A stretch of 8,084 bases of DNA, taken from assembly GCA_009842375.1 (NCBI GenBank), contig VYFM01000560.1:1-8084 (forward strand). The letters run 5' to 3'. Within the stretch, counting starts at the first letter, position 1. Every line of letters starts with the position of its first letter. This DNA is from Candidatus Poribacteria bacterium (lineage in GTDB: Bacteria > Poribacteria > WGA-4E > WGA-3G). Made by a program: the position numbers and the translations under genes. The notes below the pieces were generated by a model. It searched no databases. It had not been told where the DNA came from and saw only the letters and a program-made list of their open reading frames with translations. Below are positions 7,088 through 8,084 of the stretch, piece by piece.

Positions 7088-8084
7088 ATGACATCGTTAC
7101 ATAATCGTATGAATAACAAAGACGAAACCACTCAACGACCCTCCGGACTATCTGGGGAGTCTGCACTTGCTATTATAAGTGTAACTCTTGCTGCACTCTG
7201 GATTGCTTTTGCCTACTACAATAGTGGACGAACCGATGTTAATAGTAATCAGATACTATTATTGCATCCGCTTGTTCCAATTGCCTTGATAATACTGCTC
7301 ATCCGAATATACCAATGGGTCGGCATAAAATTTGTCGTTCACCTTGAGGTTATAATGATCGGTCTCTGGCTTTTTGTCAGGATGTTAGGTGTCTTTATGC
7401 CTTTTATCCTCGGTTTCGGATTTGCCTACCTATTCAGGTTCCTGTGGCGTGCTCTTCCATTCAAGAAGTATTATCAACGTGCGATTGCAACTGTACTGAT
7501 AGTTCTTGTTTGTAGCGGTGTACTGGTTGTAACAAGTATTGCAGTAGGTAGACAAGTTGGACAGATGACAGCGGGATTACAGAAATTTTTTCACGAATCA
7601 ATACTACCCTTAATTGGTGGCGATGAAGTGGTAGCGTTCACTGTTGATGCATCTGGAGATAATGAGTTGTTTTTCCTTGCTACTAATCACGGTATGTACT
7701 ATTTGGAAGAAGATAGTGATACAGAATATGATGAAGATAAAATGAAGAGAAAGGGAATTACGAATGGTGAACTTCTTGGAAAGAAAATTCAACACATATC
7801 AGTTGGAAAAGAATTAATCTTCGCTGTTGCAGAAAATGGACTTTATCAATGCAATAAGCCAGTAGTAGTTATAGACGAAGAAACGAACAAACCTGGAGTT
7901 GAACTTCCTGAAGATTTTGAATGGAAAAGAATTGAGACAAGGTTTTTTGACAATCAAACAATTCAGGCAATCAACGCACCTTCATGGGATCCAACTTTAA
8001 TTTATGTTGGAACAAATAAAGGTCTCTATGAAAGTAAGGACGAATGGCAAGATTGGACCGAAATAAAATTGGATGAATCTGGAG
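7088..8084 (+). CDS. AI-2E/PerM-family-like membrane protein with inserted beta-propeller blades, 3' end missing
   Basis: The frame is open from 7055 to the right edge; 332 codons are visible from ATG 7088. ATG 7109 is an alternative start; neither has a good Shine-Dalgarno. Two extra helices (about 25-44 and 55-77) precede a segment typical of the AI-2E transporter family (PF01594): LWLFVRMLGVFMPFILGFGF, AYLFRFLWRALP, then YYQRAIATVLIVLVCSGVL and a trailing helix VGRQVGQMTAGLQKFF (about 88-169). In the family a large soluble loop and four to five more helices follow. Here, from about 178, blade-like repeats appear: ELFFLATNHGMYYLEE (192-207), ELIFAVAENGLYQ (242-254), TLIYVGTNKGLYESKDEWQD (307-326). 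These follow the xxxYVGTxxGLYxSxDxGxxW pattern of sortilin/BNR-type propellers. Membrane export or permease role is inferred; the remaining blades and any C-terminal helices lie outside the window. AI-2E assignment is moderate; the blade assignment is fairly good. Confidence 0.75.
   Translation, partial: MTSLHNRMNNKDETTQRPSGLSGESALAIISVTLAALWIAFAYYNSGRTDVNSNQILLLHPLVPIALIILLIRIYQWVGIKFVVHLEVIMIGLWLFVRMLGVFMPFILGFGFAYLFRFLWRALPFKKYYQRAIATVLIVLVCSGVLVVTSIAVGRQVGQMTAGLQKFFHESILPLIGGDEVVAFTVDASGDNELFFLATNHGMYYLEEDSDTEYDEDKMKRKGITNGELLGKKIQHISVGKELIFAVAENGLYQCNKPVVVIDEETNKPGVELPEDFEWKRIETRFFDNQTIQAINAPSWDPTLIYVGTNKGLYESKDEWQDWTEIKLDESG
7619..8084 (+). other. Beta-propeller-like (sortilin/BNR-type) blades, partial
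   Basis: Residues 178-332 of the AI-2E-like protein hold at least three repeats centred on A-T-N-H-G-M-Y (near 198-204), A-V-A-E-N-G-L-Y (near 246-253) and Y-V-G-T-N-K-G-L-Y (near 310-318). They are spaced about 50-65 residues apart, which is the size of propeller blades. The last unit continues into DEWQDWTEI, the usual strand after the S-x-D-x-G-x-x-W turn. The first two units are more degenerate and contain an acidic linker (EEDSDTEYDEDK). By family topology this part would lie outside the membrane core. Confidence 0.6.

Noticed and set aside
7610..7795. Minus-strand 61-codon frame opposite the propeller region
   Set aside because: Lies inside the continuous plus-strand frame that shows propeller repeats; no start signal or known motif.

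Overview
The window is gene-dense and all readable genes lie on the + strand. It comes from a bacterium of moderate-to-low GC (roughly 40 percent by eye). It holds three complete genes and one gene cut by the right edge. The longest non-coding gap is about 96 bases, and I saw no RNA genes, insertion sequences or CRISPR arrays. The gene types are a giant membrane-fused spermidine-synthase-like protein with C-terminal TPRs, a bacterial-type AspRS of the probable non-discriminating kind, and a glutamate transporter with eukaryote-EAAT-like signatures. Together with the habit of inserting extra modules into standard proteins, they suggest an uncultured environmental lineage of the Poribacteria/Planctomycetes/Latescibacteria sort. 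That placement is inference, and the Poribacteria guess rests partly on unsearched memory of a similar insert.

Layout. 41-3313: fused MFS-like/spermidine-synthase-like protein with TPR tail. 3333-5345: aspS, starting 19 bases downstream, with its Shine-Dalgarno overlapping the previous stop codon. 5399-6991: dicarboxylate/amino acid:cation symporter (DAACS) of glutamate/aspartate type, 53 bases after aspS. 6992-7087: gap with no convincing terminator, an 8-bp separated inverted repeat and at best a weak promoter. 7088 to the right edge: an open frame with no stop, encoding the N-terminal part of an AI-2E/PerM-family-like membrane protein into which beta-propeller-like blades have been inserted.

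The first three genes could form one transcript. No shared pathway is obvious; aspartate/glutamate uptake next to aspartyl-tRNA synthesis is suggestive but may be coincidence. The striking common theme is architecture. AspRS carries about 76 extra residues inside its anticodon-binding OB fold, the symporter carries about 115 extra residues in its extracytoplasmic 3-4 loop, the AI-2E-like protein carries propeller blades where the family has its large loop, and the spermidine-synthase-like domain has lost the canonical catalytic aspartate. The AspRS insert and the AI-2E/propeller chimera are the two items I would look at first.
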